Assembly (NCBI GenBank): GCA_049999805.1
Contig: JBNGIO010006207.1
Location: forward strand, 1 to 27,563
Direction of reading: 5' to 3'
Source: Folioceros fuciformis
Lineage: Eukaryota; Anthocerotophyta; Anthocerotopsida; Anthocerotales
DNA: 27,563 bases
Under the pieces are notes generated by a model, which made no database searches, was not told where the DNA came from, and saw only the letters and a list, made by a program, of their open reading frames with translations. Below are positions 25,704 through 27,563 of this stretch, piece after piece. The translations under genes were made by a program, and so were the position numbers. Position 1 is the first letter of the stretch. Each line of letters begins with the position of its first letter.

Positions 25704-27032
25704 ATGGAGCGGCTCGCGTCGTCCCGCTCCCGCAGCCTGCCAACTCCATCTCCATTTTCTCTGCTCCTCCTGCTCCCGCTGCTCCTTCTGGTGCTCGCCG
25801 GCCTGGCCAAGGCGGTGGTTCAACCGGTGGAGAGGGTCTCGCTCCACGCCTGGGCTGACGCCGACCAGGTCCATGTGTCGCAGGTGGACCCGGATCTGGG
25901 AGGCAGCTGGGACTCGCGGGCGGACCCCAGTCTCGGCAGCGGCTGGCTGTCCGGGTCGGATACGGACGGAAGGGTGGACGAAACGCAGCCGGGCCCGACG
26001 GGTGAGGTACAAGGTGATCACCGAGGCGGATGGCCATGGCCGTGGCAGCAGAAGTGGGCGGGCCGGATCCCGTTCTGCCGGGGTCGGGTGTGGGTCGCGA
26101 TCAGGCCCAGCAGCGAGTCGGATCCCGCTTCCTGCCCCGCGGACGCTGTCAAGACGCATTTGTCGTGCGGGTTCACGGCATGCACCAAGCTCGCCCCCGG
26201 GTGGCACGAAAATTCGAAGCGGCTTGCGGAGCAGGGACAGGCGTACGATCAGGTCCTGGTGAACTCGCTGAGCGCTGTCAGCCATGCCAGCTTTCCTGAC
26301 CTACATCGGCCTCATCACCCCCGCCGGGAGCACGGGCACGCTCCCACGCCTGCTCAGTCTCCAGCTCCATCGCACATGCATCATCACCACAAGGCACCGG
26401 CTCCATCGCCAATCCATCGCCACAAGACTCCGGCTCCGTCGCCCGTGGTTCACCATCACAAGGCGCCGACGCCGGCTCCATCGCCAATCCATCGCCACAA
26501 GACTCCGGCTCCGTCGCCGGTGGTTCACCATCACAAGGCGCCCACGCCGGCTCCATCGCCAGTCCATCACCACCATGTTCCGGCTCCAGCTCCTGTGCAC
26601 GGTCATGGTCCCGGTCATGGGCACCATGTTCCGTCACCTCGTAGTCACGGTTACCCCGGATCGTTGCAACTGTCGGAGGTGTCGCGGCTCAGCAACTGGC
26701 AGCATCATCATTCCGAATCCGAAGCTCCTGAGCATGGCCAACAGCCTCCTGAGCATCCTGAGCACCCGCATCAGCCGTGGCATCATCATCCGAACGGCGG
26801 GACAGCCAAGGCTCCGGTGCCCCAGCATCATGGCGACAACACCTGCAAGACCAAGTGGACGGTGGAGGGCAACGTCATCCAGGTCATGGACTACTCCAAG
26901 GAGGAACCTGAAGCTGTGGATGGCTCCGCTCGAGAGAAAAAGCCGGGCTGCAAGTGGGTTTCCAACAGCGAGGGGAATTGGCTTCTGGTGTGTGTGAAAT
27001 GTGCAGACGTACCCCCCAATAGCCACCCGTAG
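25704..27032 (+). CDS. Secreted His/Pro-rich AGP/extensin-like cell-wall protein
   Basis: 442 residues, intronless, very GC-rich. The start is the ATG at 25704 (GACATGGAG); the frame is open upstream only from a GTG. Residues 1-37 are a strong signal peptide (LLLLLPLLLLVLAGLAKA). Residues 38-200 are acidic to mixed, with Cys125, 144, 155 and 160. Residues 205-312 are Pro/His-rich, with AP, SP and TP dipeptides of the type hydroxylated and arabinogalactosylated in AGPs. They include a 25-residue repeat (KAPTPAPSPIHRHKTPAPS plus PVVHHH) encoded by exact 75-bp DNA repeats (units at about 26391, 26460 and 26535). Residues 340-366 are rich in PEH. The C-terminal domain has Cys381, 416, 430 and 433. 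The layout (signal, His-rich Pro-rich region, Cys-containing C-terminus) resembles AGP31-type wall proteins, but I cannot match a PAC/Ole e 1 domain. His clusters could bind metal or pectin; that is inference. Confidence 0.75.
   Translation: MERLASSRSRSLPTPSPFSLLLLLPLLLLVLAGLAKAVVQPVERVSLHAWADADQVHVSQVDPDLGGSWDSRADPSLGSGWLSGSDTDGRVDETQPGPTGEVQGDHRGGWPWPWQQKWAGRIPFCRGRVWVAIRPSSESDPASCPADAVKTHLSCGFTACTKLAPGWHENSKRLAEQGQAYDQVLVNSLSAVSHASFPDLHRPHHPRREHGHAPTPAQSPAPSHMHHHHKAPAPSPIHRHKTPAPSPVVHHHKAPTPAPSPIHRHKTPAPSPVVHHHKAPTPAPSPVHHHHVPAPAPVHGHGPGHGHHVPSPRSHGYPGSLQLSEVSRLSNWQHHHSESEAPEHGQQPPEHPEHPHQPWHHHPNGGTAKAPVPQHHGDNTCKTKWTVEGNVIQVMDYSKEEPEAVDGSAREKKPGCKWVSNSEGNWLLVCVKCADVPPNSHP
26391..26580. 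repeat. In-frame 75-bp coding repeat
   Basis: Two nearly identical units and a partial third, with AAGGCGCC(G/C)ACGCCGGCTC at 26460 and 26535. The period is a multiple of three, so unit gain or loss keeps the frame, and the His/Pro region may vary in length between individuals. Confidence 0.85.
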
Positions 27033-27374
27033 GTGGCTGAGGCTACCGAAAGCGAGAGCGGGGACGAGTCTGTCGACTACGCTCTTCTTGCGTGAGCTTG
27101 ATCGACTTGGACTTGCAGGTACATAAAATTTGTTCACGGACACTGTTCAGAATAGGATCGGTTGTGGTCATGGAGCTGGATCAAGAGCTTGTGCAACTTG
27201 CAAGCGATCGGCTCCATATATAGCTTTGATTGGAATTTGAATAAAGACAAGTAGCTCCTTTGTCTCAAGGTTGTCTCCAGATTGCCAGCAGTCGCAACTT
27301 CCCAAGGAAAAAGGCTACGTACGCCGTCGATTTTGATGTGCAAAAACATTCCATTAGGAAGCGCGCAAGGCAAG
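27033..27374 (+). other. 3' UTR and spacer of the His/Pro-rich gene
   Basis: Follows the TAG at 27030-27032. It contains AATAAA at 27240-27245, a likely polyadenylation signal about 210 bases after the stop. No other gene is seen; minus-strand open frames here have no recognisable motif. Confidence 0.6.
27240..27245 (+). terminator. Polyadenylation signal AATAAA
   Basis: Canonical hexamer in TTTGAATAAAGAC, about 210 bases after the stop codon of the His/Pro-rich gene and followed by GT-rich sequence (CCTTTGTCTCAAGGTTGTCTCC). Confidence 0.55.
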
Positions 27375-27563
27375 GATGACGCTGCCCAGCATTTTGCGTA
27401 ACCCCTATTCGAAAGGAGTTGCTCGTGAGCACGCCGCACGACCTCAGCACGAGCATCCTGAGCATCCCGAAAACCCGCACCCTTGGTATCCCCATCTCAA
27501 AGGTGGCTCAGGTAGGGATCCAGTGACTCATCACGACATACATCTCAGTGGCGAAAAGATCTG
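27375..27563 (+). CDS. Partial ORF related to the His/Pro-rich gene, runs off the window
   Basis: Open from an ATG at 27375 to the window edge (63 codons). It contains PQHEHPEHPENPHPWYPHLKGGSG, closely similar in order to residues 350-368 of the upstream protein (PEHPEHPHQPWHHHPNGGT). This is a second copy of that segment. It could be a tandem paralogue, a downstream exon of the same locus or a duplicated fragment. There is no signal peptide after this ATG, so the true start of the gene, if it is one, may be an upstream exon. Confidence 0.5.

Noticed and set aside
26278-26637. Minus-strand and alternate-frame repeats over the His/Pro block
   Set aside because: They mirror the 75-bp repeat in the real frame and have no signal peptide or independent support.

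Overview
This window looks like nuclear DNA of a land plant. It holds Ty1/copia retrotransposons primed by initiator-Met tRNA, a PIF/Harbinger transposase fragment, a DUF4283/zinc-knuckle ORF of the plant LINE type, a glycoside hydrolase 17 remnant, a MiAMP1-like antimicrobial protein gene and a His/Pro-rich cell-wall glycoprotein gene. MiAMP1-like genes and large intronless GC-rich genes in an AT-rich background would fit a bryophyte, lycophyte, fern or gymnosperm, but the species cannot be fixed from the sequence. There are no operons, and most of the window is transposon debris and tandem repeats.

Layout. (1) 1-5.9 kb: a decayed minus-strand Ty1/copia element (element 1), cut in two by a 2.26 kb insertion (1271-3531) with a matching target-site duplication. 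(2) 6.15-10.85 kb: a second minus-strand Ty1/copia element (element 2) with both LTRs, primer-binding site and 5-bp target duplication GCTAC, but dead coding capacity. (3) 10.85-15.3 kb: an ancient tandem duplication of about 2.8-2.9 kb carrying two secreted MiAMP1-like genes. The second (14929-15285) is intact. The first (12154 on) contains an assembly gap and has a changed 3' end. A degenerate minisatellite lies between them. (4) 15.3-17.0 kb: AT-rich DNA without a recognisable gene. (5) 17028-18647: an intact 539-residue minus-strand gene that I do not recognise. (6) 18.9-21.8 kb: a cluster of unrelated tandem repeats (23, 48, about 145, 43 and 62 bp periods). (7) 21.9-25.2 kb: relics of a PIF/Harbinger transposase, a LINE-type ORF1, a coiled-coil ORF and a GH17 beta-1,3-glucanase 5' end, then a 100-N gap. 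(8) 25.4-27.56 kb: a GC-rich, intronless gene for a secreted His/Pro-rich, arabinogalactan/extensin-like protein with its own G-box and TATA box, followed by the start of a related ORF running off the window.

The genes with an intact reading frame are the MiAMP1-like gene at 14929, the orphan gene at 17028-18647 and the His/Pro-rich gene at 25704. The partial ORF at the right edge may be a fourth. Two of them encode predicted secreted proteins (defence and cell wall). Nothing ties them into one pathway; their proximity is probably incidental apart from the two local duplications. The most interesting features are the MiAMP1-like tandem pair, where a cysteine difference suggests the disulfide pattern, the orphan 539-residue protein, and the modular His/Pro-rich protein with a second copy of its PEH-rich segment downstream.
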